In this document: piece by piece, positions 23,451 through 33,700 of the stretch
Layout: every line of letters begins with the position of its first letter
Position numbering within the stretch: position 1 is the first letter of the stretch
From: Anadara kagoshimensis
Lineage: Eukaryota > Mollusca > Bivalvia > Arcoida > Arcidae
Direction: 5' to 3'
DNA length: 64,000 bases
Assembly (NCBI GenBank): GCA_021292105.1
Contig: JACFYK010000035.1
Location: 340,501-404,500, forward strand
The notes under the pieces: generated by a model
Seen by the model: the letters and a program-made list of their open reading frames with translations, nothing else
Database searches by the model: none
What the model was told of the DNA's origin: nothing
Program-made: the position numbers and the translations under genes

Positions 23451-24525
23451 CAACAGCGTCTCTCAACGCTAAGGTTAAAATCCCACTTAGGACAGATAAT
23501 TTAGTATAGGGCAATTCTTCAGGTCGCTTGCCGAAGGTATGACACTCCGGATTCCTCTACCATCTCTGAACTCGTACGATCTTGACAAATCTTGACTAGG
23601 CCGTCAAATTCCAGTACTCCATTCCAATGCTCTCAATTTTACAGCAAAAATATTTTGCCACGGAAGGCCTAAATATCAATTGAAATTAATGGTTTCAACT
23701 GTTCAACAAAGTCTAGTGGCAAACGGAGATTTTTCTGGCAGTTTTGAGAAAGCGCCTTTGGTTGGATACACATCACCATATACAAGCATCATCGAATATA
23801 TAGGTTCCTCAGCTTTATACCTCAATTTTTCTGCAGTCATTTTGGATTTTTCTCCTACATAATATGGAATAGAATACAGTGTGCTTTTTGCCATTGGTAA
23901 TCGTTCCTTTTATCAGACCCTGTGTGTGTCCAGAAAAATCCCTGGGTCATAGATTGTTTTAAAGTTTATATTATGGAATCATCGTTTTCGTTGTGTCAAA
24001 TGTTCGTGGTTTTAAGAACATATACCATTTTGTTGAGTGATTAGCTCGTGATATGATATACTGATAACTAATCATTTATTTACTACACATCAAGTGTTAA
24101 TACAGTATTTCGTCGACATGTAATTTCGCGGACCACCAAGGGTTCCGCGAAAACACCGAAATTCGGACTTCTGGAAAATAATTGATTTCACAGTATATTT
24201 GAAAATAAAATCTTTTATCGAGGCGTAGTAGATCTACAGATTATAAGTCAAAGTATACCCTTCAAAACCGACAATACAAAAACAAATCACGAAATTGAAC
24301 AACACGGGTGTTTATTTCCGTATGTCATGTACATGTGCTACTATTGAACGAAATTTTTTTTAATATAAAAATTCAAAAGTACATGACACATATAATATTT
24401 TGGACCAAATGTTAAACGAAACTTATCCGCGAATTTTAAGAAAGTCATGTGATGTAAGGCGCGAAATTCGAAGGAATTTTTTATCGCTAAATATTTGAAA
24501 CAAGGAAAATGAGAGCAGTGATATA
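23451..24525. other. Unannotated AT-rich DNA
   Basis: No recognised gene. 24115-24180 and 24420-24480 carry TTTCGCGG / CCGCGAAA and GGCGCGAAATTCG motifs of the kind seen in small inverted-repeat elements, without definable ends. Confidence 0.4.
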
Positions 24526-24660
24526 GATTGATTGATTGATTGATTAGATCAGGTTTGACGTACCAGTCAAGAATATTTCACTTACATCGAGACGTAACCA
24601 GATATATGCGAAGTGGCAGTGTCTTTGGTTTGCGCTAGGGCGATGTAAAGATTCTTATTA
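24526..24660 (-). mobile_element. SINE 3' tail fragment with (GATT)n
   Basis: A GATT tetranucleotide run is followed by the reverse complement of the SINE tail (CCAGTCAAGAATATTTCACT, TACATCGAGACGT). Only about 110 bp of SINE remain. Confidence 0.75.
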
Positions 24661-25049
24661 AATCATAAAATTTATACTAATTATTTATTTCCGACTACAA
24701 TATTGACCTACGAGACACCATAAGTATTTTCACTAGTAATAAAATATGTTCAAGTTTAGAAAGCTATTGTTAATGAAAAGATTTAAAAAGAGAAACAATG
24801 ACACCTTAGATATCACGTGCGTATACATGCCGACAGACAGAATATACCCTGATGGTAATGAAAGGGGTGACAGGATCTATGTTAAGACAATATTTGTACT
24901 TTTCCGCAAAAAGATGAGGTATAAATTCGTGTTGTATCTTTTATTCGATTTTTGAACTTTACAACATTTATATGTCAATATCAGAATTTATATTTGCTAG
25001 TAAAAGTTGTAACTCCAACAATTCTGTTCCCCATTCATAATAATTGACC
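24661..25049. other. Unannotated AT-rich DNA
   Basis: No gene, repeat or element I can support. Confidence 0.4.
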
Positions 25050-25172
25050 AGTCCTTTTTGGTCAATAGTAAGTTGGTCAAGCGAGAACAACCAGCCAATC
25101 AAAGTTCAGTTCACTAGCTTCAGCAATACTCACGGAAAATTTTAGCGCCACCGATCAGAGCTGAGCAGGAGG
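25050..25172 (+). other. Possible non-coding first exon
   Basis: A locally less AT-rich stretch with CCAATC at about 25094 and an excellent donor AGGAGG|GTGAGTAAAC, exon end at 25172. It could be the untranslated first exon of a plus-strand gene whose coding exon is the small frame at 28348-28521. The evidence is one splice-site match and position only. Confidence 0.2.
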
Positions 25173-25359
25173 GTGAGTAAACAACATGTTTTTTTTTATA
25201 CTTGTATTCTTTCTTTATTATGATTTTAACGGAGGACTTTCTTTTGTACCATCCACTAATATTTTAATATTAATTGTGAATATATAAAAAGACAGAATAA
25301 AGTGATTTTGATTTTTTTTTTTTTAAAATCATTATTTTGACATTGAATTTATTGGGAAG

Positions 25360-27150
25360 TGGGGGATGGTGTAACAAAATGGAAGTCGTCCCGTTTTATT
25401 TGACATTTTGTACATTTTGATAGAATTCCAAGACATATTTCCATTTGTACCCGCAATTAAGTTTAAATTCCAGTGAAAGGTAAAAATGGCAGGACCAAGC
25501 CTGAAAAAGCAATAAAGTGATTTTGTACATTTTTAAAGGTAATGTAACAGAGATTTTACGTGAAATTTGAAATGGTTGAGGTGGGTTAAAAAGGTCCTAT
25601 TAAAATGTAAAATTATTTTGGCAACATTTTAAAGTTTTTTACCTCCAATTTGGATTCCTTGAAATTGAATAGTTTTGAAAAACTTGTATTTCAGTGTATC
25701 ATCTCTAGACTTTGAATATAAATTGTAACACTGAGAAAAAGTAATTTTGTATATTTTGTAAAAGTAGTATTTAAAATAATTTATATAGAATTTGAGGGGG
25801 TGGCTATAAGGTTAGTTATCAAAAATGTAAAATTCTCTGTTCGGCGCCATTTCTAAGCTTTTTACAGCCACCAATTATATTCTATGCAAAAATTTCGAAA
25901 AATCATTTTCACAGAAATGTTCAAAATGGTTTGAATCTGTCATTTTATACATTTTAGTCAAAATTAAAATTTTAGTGGAGGGTATGAATGGATGCCTTTT
26001 TGTATATTTTGTAAAATTTAATATTTAAATTATTTTACTTAGAATTTGGGGAGGGTTAAAAACTTAAAAAGTCCCATCAAACGTGTAAAATTATCTTTGG
26101 TGATATTGTTAAGTTTTTTGCCGCCAGTTTTAACTGTCCAAATTAAAATCTGTTAATGGTATTTGGCGGCGACATCTAATTCTGTATTAATGTCGATGGT
26201 ATTTGGCAATTCATATTTGAAATTTGAAATGGCGAATGTACAGCTAATTTTATATTATTTTTGTGGGTAAAGAGATAATAGTTTTAATTTATAAAAAATC
26301 TGCAACTTTTTTGAAAGAAAAAAATGTATTTTTAACAAAATTTGACATTTGTACCTGATCGTATGAAAATCTGTATAGACAAATTTGGTATCAATAGACT
26401 GACGACTTTAGGTTTATTTGGCAAATATTCAGTTTTTCTAAAACCTTTTAGATAGACAGTTCCTTCATGTTTCTACATCATCAAGTTAGTTTCTTGGCAA
26501 ATAATAGTCCACTAAAATTTATTTTTTCGGACTTAAAACCCCGAAATTGATGGAATCTTACCATTTTTAATGTTCAAAACAAATAAGAAAAAATTACATA
26601 GAATCGTGTATCTGTGCGTGTGAGGGGGTGGGTGTAAAAGGAAGTCTTACCGTCTTATCAAGGCAATGTACTAAATATCCGCCAAAATTTAACGTTTGTC
26701 TGACTATATATTGCTTTACCGTGATTTCTGAGAGAATTATACAAGTATTTTTAATGGCAGTGGTTTTATAACTTTTTTTAAAACTACATTATGTCTTTTG
26801 AATTTGGGATAAAAATATATATACAGATGTGCTATAACAGTACCGTAACTACCTATGAGAGATCTCCGACGGTCGTCATTATTTTCCGGGATGCGATTGG
26901 GTTGCGATCATTCCAAGTAATATATTATTATGTAATGTTGTCTTCCACCTGTGGTTGTAATGTCGCGGGGAAAAAAAAAAGAAAAACCCCAATTCAAAAT
27001 AGACAGTTTTTTAACAAACAGATCCTTCAACTAGTGACGGTTTACATGCTAAGCTGAAAGAAGAAGAAACTAATTTTAAAATACCTAGAAAAAATGTATC
27101 ATAATTTGAAGGTGACGGGTGTAACTGTTAAATAGAAACTTGTCCCACTG
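25360..27150. repeat. Highly diverged long-period repeat
   Basis: A pattern of GGGGG(T/A)GG, then a TAAAA stretch, then GTCC(C/T)AT and TGTAAAATTAT, recurs near 25360, 25580, 25795, 26050, 26620 and 27110. In three cases AAGTTTTTTACC or AAGTTTTTTGCCGCC follows. Spacing is irregular, about 215-570 bp. Old tandem or dispersed copies, with no coding frame. Confidence 0.45.
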
Positions 27151-27458
27151 TGGTGCGATATTTTGTAAAATCCTTTATTTCATATAAACCATATGTTTTT
27201 AAAAAAATTCTCAAAAATTTATTTCTTGGCCAATTTCCACGATTTTTTCACCTAAAAATGTGAAATTAGTTGTACTTTCTTCCAATTATTTTCAAAATAG
27301 TCTGTCTTATAGATAGTTCCCATTACCTCTAGCACACAAATTTTTCAGTAGAGTGGTCGCCATTTTGTTAGGCAATCTATATCATTTATCTATCTATGTT
27401 AACCAAATTTGTTTTCTTTTAAATTATTGTTTTTAAAAAAGTAATCGGGATGTCAATA

Positions 27459-27955
27459 CAGGGGCGTAGCTAACTATGAGGCAACCGAGGCAACTGCCTC
27501 AGTAAAAGTTAGAAAGTATATTATATTTTTTACAGAAACACAAAAAAAATTAGAAAAGGATAAAAATTAATTTATAGAGAACAGATATACTAGTAGTTAG
27601 TAAATATGATAAACTGCTGTATTTCCGATGACCGACTTAATGAAAATCTCCAGTAAAAATTGAGTTACTATGTTTTATTTGTTCAACTGTATGTGCAATG
27701 TTCGGTTTAGTCAAAGTTTTGCTTTGCCTTTCTGACATATTTATATTTATAAGCATAGGGTGACATGTTTGTATTTAAATTTATAAGTTTTATTTTATAT
27801 TTATTGATATCATTTAACAGCAAGTGTCACTTTCAGGTGTTGTCAGAAAGCACTATTTATTGCCATTATTTTATTTTTTGGGGGAAGCATACCCCTGGAC
27901 CCCCTACTATTTATATTTTTGCCTCGGATGTAATTTGGTCCTATCTACGCCCCTG
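27459..27955. mobile_element. Non-autonomous DNA transposon, hAT-like
   Basis: Ends are CAGGGGCGTAGCTA and, inverted, CAGGGGCGTAGATA. CAGGGGCGTAG termini are familiar from hAT-type elements. 497 bp. Near the right end ACCCCTGGACCCCCTAC resembles the end of hAT transposase genes, but no transposase frame remains. The flanks share only CAATA (27454-27458 and 27956-27960), shorter than the usual 8-bp hAT duplication, so the superfamily call is tentative. Confidence 0.65.
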
Positions 27956-27960
27956 CAATA

Positions 27961-28347
27961 AAGTTTTTTAATTTATGAAATTATCAATGTTTTTACTTAG
28001 ATTTGGTATATTTTATAAGATTTTTGTCCCCATAACAACGATGTGACAATAAATTTTATACACCCTATTTTGGAAAGAATTAATAAGACTCAATTTCTAA
28101 TGCCTACCATAATGGCCGCTACTTTACCTGTAAAGTGGACAGTGTGACGTCACATGTCTATAACGGTCAAGAAAACATAAGGTGAACAGCATTGTAAATT
28201 TTTAACAGCCATGTGAAGCATGATTATTTATTAAATTTTAATTTTAGAAATTTTCTGTTGAATATGAAATGTTTATCTATTAAAAACAACAAAATTTTTT
28301 ACTCAGTTATTTTTAAGAAATTTTGAATTTCCTGAAATGACCAAGGC
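27961..28347. other. Unannotated AT-rich DNA
   Basis: No supported feature. A possible acceptor TTTTTTACTCAG lies at about 28295-28306, upstream of the small frame at 28348. Confidence 0.35.
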
Positions 28348-28521
28348 ATGGCGTTTCAAGCATATTCCCCTGGATACGTTATTCCCCAAATCTGGATGGT
28401 GTTTTGTATGTTATTTTGGATACTAGCTGTGTTGCTGTACTGTCTGATTACGGCATTCAGCATCTTGCATTGTGAAAATTTATCAAGTGATCTTGCTTAT
28501 GAAAAAGCAGAAATAATCTGA
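28348..28521 (+). CDS. Candidate 57-residue single-pass membrane protein
   Basis: The ATG is in a strong context (AAGGCATGG). The frame encodes a short polar start (MAFQAYSPGYVIPQ), a hydrophobic stretch of about 25 residues (15-41, with WMVFCMLFWILAVLLYC), then a polar tail with CENLSSDLAYEKAEII and TGA. The layout fits a small membrane protein with the N-terminus outside or in the lumen. Against it: no family recognised, short length, and the stretch lies just beyond the 3' end of a minus-strand LINE and may be its 3' UTR in antisense. I rate coding as possible, not probable. Confidence 0.25.
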   Translation: MAFQAYSPGYVIPQIWMVFCMLFWILAVLLYCLITAFSILHCENLSSDLAYEKAEII

Positions 28522-28634
28522 AAAATCCAGGTTAAATGTTGTCTGAGACCCGCCAACATACAATTTAAACCTAACTTTGATTACGAGGTTTAGTGGTGTG
28601 GTTAAACTAGTTTTCATAGCACAAACTTGCTTAC

Positions 28635-29625
28635 TTATGCCTGTGGTACTAGGGAGGTACATAGGCCACTGACAACACTCCTTCATCTAGTTCTATTCTG
28701 TGCTAGTCTGACAAGGTCTTGTCACAGGTACCAAGGAGGTACATAGGCCACTGACAACACTCCTCCATCTGGTTCTATTCTGTACTAGTCTGTCCAGGTC
28801 TTGCCACAGGTACCAGGGAGGTACATAGGCCACTGACAACACTCCATCTAGTTCTATTCTGTGCTAGTCTGACCAGGTCTTGTCACAGGTACCAAGGAGG
28901 TACATAGGCCACTGACAACACTCCTCCATCTAGTTCTATTCTGTGCTAGTCTGACCAGATCTTGTCACAGGTACCAAGGAGGTACATAGGCCACTGACAA
29001 CACGCCTCCATCTAGTTCTATTCTGTGCTAGTCTGACCAGATCTTGTCACAGGTACCAGGGAGGTACATAGGCCACTGACAACACTCCTCCATCTAGTTC
29101 TATTCTGTGCTAGTCTGACCAGATCTTGTCACAAGTACCAGGGAGGTACATAGGCCACTGACAACACTCCTCCATCTAGTTCTATTCTGTGCTAGTCTGA
29201 CCAGATCTTGTCACAGGTACCAAGGAGGTACATAGGCCACTGACAACACTCCTTCATCTAGTTCTATTCTGTGCTAGTCTGACCAGATCTTGTCACAGGT
29301 ACCAAGGAGGTACATAGGCCACTGACAACATGCCTCCATCTAGTTCTATTCTGTGCTAGTCTGACCAGATCTTGTCACAGGTACCAGGGAGGTACATAGG
29401 CCACTGACAACACTCCTCCATCTAGTTCTATTCTGTGTTAGTCTGACCAGATCTTGTCACAGGTACCAAGGAGGTACATAGGCCACTGACAACACTCCTC
29501 CATCTAGTTCTATTCTGTGCTAGTCTGACCAGATCTTGTCACAGGTACCAAGGAGGTACATAGGCCACTGACAACACTCCTCCATCTAGTTCTATTCTGT
29601 GCAAGTCTGACCAGGTCTTGCCATT
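28635..29625 (-). repeat. 82-bp tandem array made from a LINE 3' end, about 12 copies
   Basis: Each unit is 82 bp (for example CCACTGACAACACTC recurs at 28666 and 28748). On the minus strand the unit encodes DLVRLAQNRTRWRSVVSGLC followed by TSLVPVTR, the C-terminal end typical of LINE reverse transcriptases, and joins in register to the LINE fragment at 29622-29860. 82 is not a multiple of 3, so only the first copy continues the LINE frame. The copy nearest 28635 differs, reading GTACCACAGGCATAAG, and probably holds the original LINE stop codon. Confidence 0.9.
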
Positions 29626-29860
29626 TGTATTCCTCTATATCCATTTCTGTTTGCTGGTTTCTTCGCCAGGTGTTTCTTGGCCTTCCGACTTTTTTTTTCC
29701 TTTGAGGATTCCACTGCAGTGCTTGTCTTGTAATTGAATTTGTTGGCTTTCGCAGTGTGTGTTCTAACCATCACCATTTCCTTTTTGATAGCTCCATCTC
29801 TATAGGTTGTTGTTTGGCACAAAACAATAGCTGGTCTAGTTTGGAGTTTTCCTATTATTC
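29622..29860 (-). mobile_element. LINE fragment: C-terminal end of an endonuclease/reverse transcriptase ORF
   Basis: Minus-strand translation gives QQPIEMELSKRKW, LEHTLRKPTNSITRQALQWN, PQRKKKVGRPRNTWRR, QQTEMDIEEYKWQDLVRLAQ and NRTRWRSVVSGLC. These match the conserved C-terminal block (KRKWxWxGHxLRK ... GRPxxTWRR ... AQDRxRWR) of RTE/Jockey/CR1-type LINEs. One in-frame TGA lies after KRKW, where the family usually has Gly. 5' truncated near 29860. Dead copy. Confidence 0.88.
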
Positions 29861-30268
29861 TGTATTATAATACCTTCCCTACATGTGAAAGATGTAAAAC
29901 ATTGAGACTGTTGGTACTGTATGACATTATATATATACATCGTAGATTAATCCTCAATTCTTGCCTCTTTTTATTTAAAGACCTAGTTATGATACTGTGT
30001 ATAATATCATGGTTCAAATTCACCTTATTATAAATATTTGTAGACTAAATGGCTAGTTATGACAATATATGGCAAGTCTACAAGTGTTAATTCCCTTTCA
30101 CCTTAGTTACACAACTACCGGTAATTGTCTGAAAAGGAGAAATAAAAAACCATGTCCAAATCACAATCCCAAAGCAAATAAAAACGTTAACAAAGTTTGA
30201 AAATTGGACTTAAAAATAATACAATGAACAAATTATTAAAGTGGTTATTTGTCATTTTAATTCCCATT
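29861..30268. other. Unannotated AT-rich DNA
   Basis: No gene or element I can support between the LINE truncation point and the next SINE. Confidence 0.45.
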
Positions 30269-30282
30269 TCCTTTTCTATTAT

Positions 30283-30621
30283 AACCACTGTGGTAGCTCA
30301 GTTGATAGAGTGCTCGCTCCGTAAGTGAAAGGTTGTGGGTTCGATCCCCGGCCGGGTCTGACCCAAGACTTGAAAGTGGGTAGTGACTGTTTTTTCGCCA
30401 AGCACTCAGCATTACGAAATAAGTCACGGTTCTTTCGGATGGGAACTTAAAATAAACGAGGTCCCGTGTCACGGTGGGCTTGGCACGCAAAAGAACCCTG
30501 CTGTATAATGCCATCAGCGCAATGCACAGGCAAAATTTCTGCACCTTCGCCTATAGCTGGCAACGTCTCGATATAAGTGAAATATTCTTGACTAGGACGT
30601 TAAACACCATTACTCAACTAC
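30283..30621 (+). mobile_element. Complete tRNA-derived SINE with target-site duplications
   Basis: A perfect 14-bp duplication TCCTTTTCTATTAT flanks it (30269-30282 and 30622-30635). The body starts AACCACTGTGG, has an A box TAGCTCAGTTGATAGAG and a B box GGGTTCGATCCCC, a central region (CCAAGCACTCAGCAT, AGTCACGGTTCTTTCGGATG) and the tail CGTCTCGATATAAGTGAAAT ending ACTAGGACGTTAAACACC. 339 bp. Use it as the reference copy for the other SINEs in the window. Clean ends and intact duplications suggest a fairly recent insertion. Confidence 0.95.
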
Positions 30622-30734
30622 TCCTTTTCTATTATGAAGTAAAGTTTCCAAAAGAATATTGTAGCTTTAAGTTGGGTAAAGACTAAAATACCATCTAATT
30701 ACATACATGTATACATGGTATGTATTTAAAAACT

Positions 30735-33700
30735 ATGGATCACAGTGCCTCATCTTCTAGGTTCAAATCCAACTCAGGACAGTTCCTAGTAAGAACAAGT
30801 TTGTCGGTTTGCCTGTCGGTGGTCAGTTGTTGTTTGAAGACACTCTGGTGTCCTATACCATTCCTTATGTGGGTTTGCCTGTCTGTGGTCAGTTGTTGTT
30901 TGTAGACACTCTGGTGTCCTATACCATTCCTTATGTCGGTTTGTCTGTCTGTGGTCAGTTGTTGTTTGTAGACACTCTGGTGTCCTATACCATTCCTTAT
31001 GTCGGTTTGTCTGTCTGTGGTCAGTTGTTGTTTGTAGACACTCTGGTGTCCTCCACCATTCCTTATGTAGGTTTGTCTGTCTGTAGTCAGTTGTTGTTTG
31101 TAGACACTCTGGTGTCCTATACCATTCCTTATGTCTGTTTGTCTGTCTGTTGTCAGTTGTTGTTTGTAGACACTCTGGTGTCCTATACCATTCCTTATGT
31201 CGGTTTGTCTGTCTGTGGTCAGTTGTTGTTTGTAGACACTCTGGTGTCCTCCACCATTCCTTATGTCGGTTTGTCTGTCTGTGGTCAGTTGTTGTTTGTA
31301 GACACTCTGGTGTCCTATACCATTCCTTATGTCGGTTTGTCTGTCTGTGGTCAGTTGTTGTTTGTAGACACTCTGGTGTCCTATACCATTCCTTATGTCG
31401 GTTTGTCTGTCTGTGGTCAGTTGTTGTTTGTAGACACTCTGGTGTCCTATACCATTCCTTATGTCGGTTTGTCTGTCTGTGGTCAGTTGTTGTTTGTAGA
31501 CACTCTGGTGTCCTCCACCATTCCTTATGTAGGTTTGTCTGTCTGTGGTCAGTTGTTGTTTGTAGACACTCTGGTGTCCTATACCATTCCTTATGTCGGT
31601 TTGTCTGTCTGTGGTCAGTTGTTGTTTGTAGACACTCTGGTGTCCTATACCATTCCTTATGTCGGTTTGTCTGTCTGTGGTCAGTTGTTGTTTGTAGACA
31701 CTCTGGTGTCCTATACCATTCCTTATGTAGGTTTGTCTGTCTGTGGTCAGTTGTTGTTTGTAGACACTCTGGTGTCCTATACCATTCCTTATGTCGGTTT
31801 GTGTCTGTCTGTGGTCAGTTGTTGTTTGTAGACACTCTGGTGTCCTATACCATTCCTTATGTAGGTTTGTCTGTCTGTGGTCAGTTGTTGTTTGTAGACA
31901 CTCTGGTGTCCTATACCATTCCTTATGTCGGTTTGTCTGTCTGTGGTCAGTTGTTGTTTGTAGACACTCTGGTGTCCTATACCATTCCTTATGTCGGTTT
32001 GTCTGTCTGTGGTCAGTTGTTTGTTTGTAGACACTCTGGTGTCCTCCACCATTCCTTATGTGGGTTTGTCTGTCTGTAGTCAGTTGTTGTTTGTAGACAC
32101 TCTGGTCCTATACCATTCCTTATGTCAGTTTGTCTGTCTGTGGTCAGTTGTTGTTTGTAGACACTCTGGTGTCCTCCACCATTCCTTATGTGGGTTTGTC
32201 TGTCTGTGGTCAGTTGTTGTTTGTAGACACTCTGGTGTCCTATACCATTCCTTATGTGGGTTTGTCTGTCTGTGGTCAGTTGTTTGTAGACACTCTGGTG
32301 TCCTCCACCATTCCTTATGTAGGTTTGTCTGTCTGTGGTCAGTTGTTGTTTGTAGACACTCTGGTGTCCTATACCATTCCTTATGTGGGTTTGTCTGTCT
32401 GTGGTCAGTTGTTTGTAGACACTCTGGTGTCCTCCACCATTCCTTATGTAGGTTTGTCTGTCTGTGGTCAGTTGTTGTTTGTAGACACTCTGGTGTCCTC
32501 CACCATTCCTTATGTGGGTTTGTCTGTCTGTAGTCAGTTGTTGTTTGTAGACACTCTGGTGTCCTATACCATTCCTTATGTCAGTTTGTCTGTCTGTGGT
32601 CAGTTGTTGTTTGTAGACACTCTGGTGTCCTCCACCATTCCTTATGTGGGTTTGTCTGTCTGTGGTCAGTTGTTGTTTGTAGACACTCTGGTGTCCTATA
32701 CCATTCCTTATGTGGGTTTGTCTGTCTGTGGTCAGTTGTTTGTAGACACTCTGGTGTCCTCCACCATTCCTTATGTAGGTTTGTCTGTCTGTGGTCAGTT
32801 GTTGTTTGTAGACACTCTGGTGTCCTCCACCATTCCTTATGTCGGTTTGTCTGTCTGTGGTCAGTTGTTGTTTGTAGACACTCTGGTGTCCTACACCATT
32901 CCTTATGTCTGTTTGTCTGTCTGTGGTCAGTTGTTGATTGTAGACACTCTGGTGTCCTCCACCATTCCTTATGTGGGTTTGTCTGTCTGTGGTCAGTTGT
33001 TGTTTGTAGACACTCTGGTGTCCTACACCATTCCTTATGTCTGTTTGTCTGTCTGTGGTCAGTTGTTGATTGTAGACACTCTGGTGTCCTATACCATTCC
33101 TTATGTCAGTTTGTCTGTCTGTGGTCAGTTGTTGTTTGTAGACACTCTGGTGTCCTACACCATTCCTTATGTGGGTTTGTCTGTCTGTGGTCAGTTGTTG
33201 TTTGTAGACACTCTGGTGTCCTCCACCATTCCTTATGTGGGTTTGTCTGTCTGTGGTCAGTTGTTGTTTGTAGACACTCTGGTGTCCTACACCATTCCTT
33301 ATGTCTGTTTGTCTGTCTTTGGTCAGTTGTTGATTGTAGACACTCTGGTGTCCTATACCATTCCTTATGTCAGTTTGTCTGTCTGTGGTCAGTTGTTGTT
33401 TAAAGACACTCTGGTGTCCTATACCATTCCTTATGTGGGTTTGTCTGTCTGTGGTCAGTTGTTGTTTGTAGACACTCTGGTGTCCTACACCATTCCTATG
33501 TCTGTTTGTCTGTCTGTGGTCAGTTGTTGATTGTAGACACTCTGGTGTCCTATACCATTCCTTATGTCAGTTTTCTGTCTGTGGTCAGTTGTTGTTTAAA
33601 GACACTCTGGTGTCCTCCACCATTCCTTATGTCAGTTTGTCTGTCTGTGGTCAGTTGTTTGTTGTAGACACTCTGGTGTCTCCACCATTCCTTATGTGGG

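Noticed and set aside
23703-23894. 63-codon minus-strand frame with mixed, protein-like composition (MAKSTLYSIPYYVGEKSK at its start)
   Set aside because: No family recognised, an overlapping open frame on the other strand, no splice or promoter context. Too short to support alone.
30283-30360. Possible functional tRNA gene with good A and B boxes
   Set aside because: No acceptor stem or terminator, and the sequence continues into a SINE body with target-site duplications.
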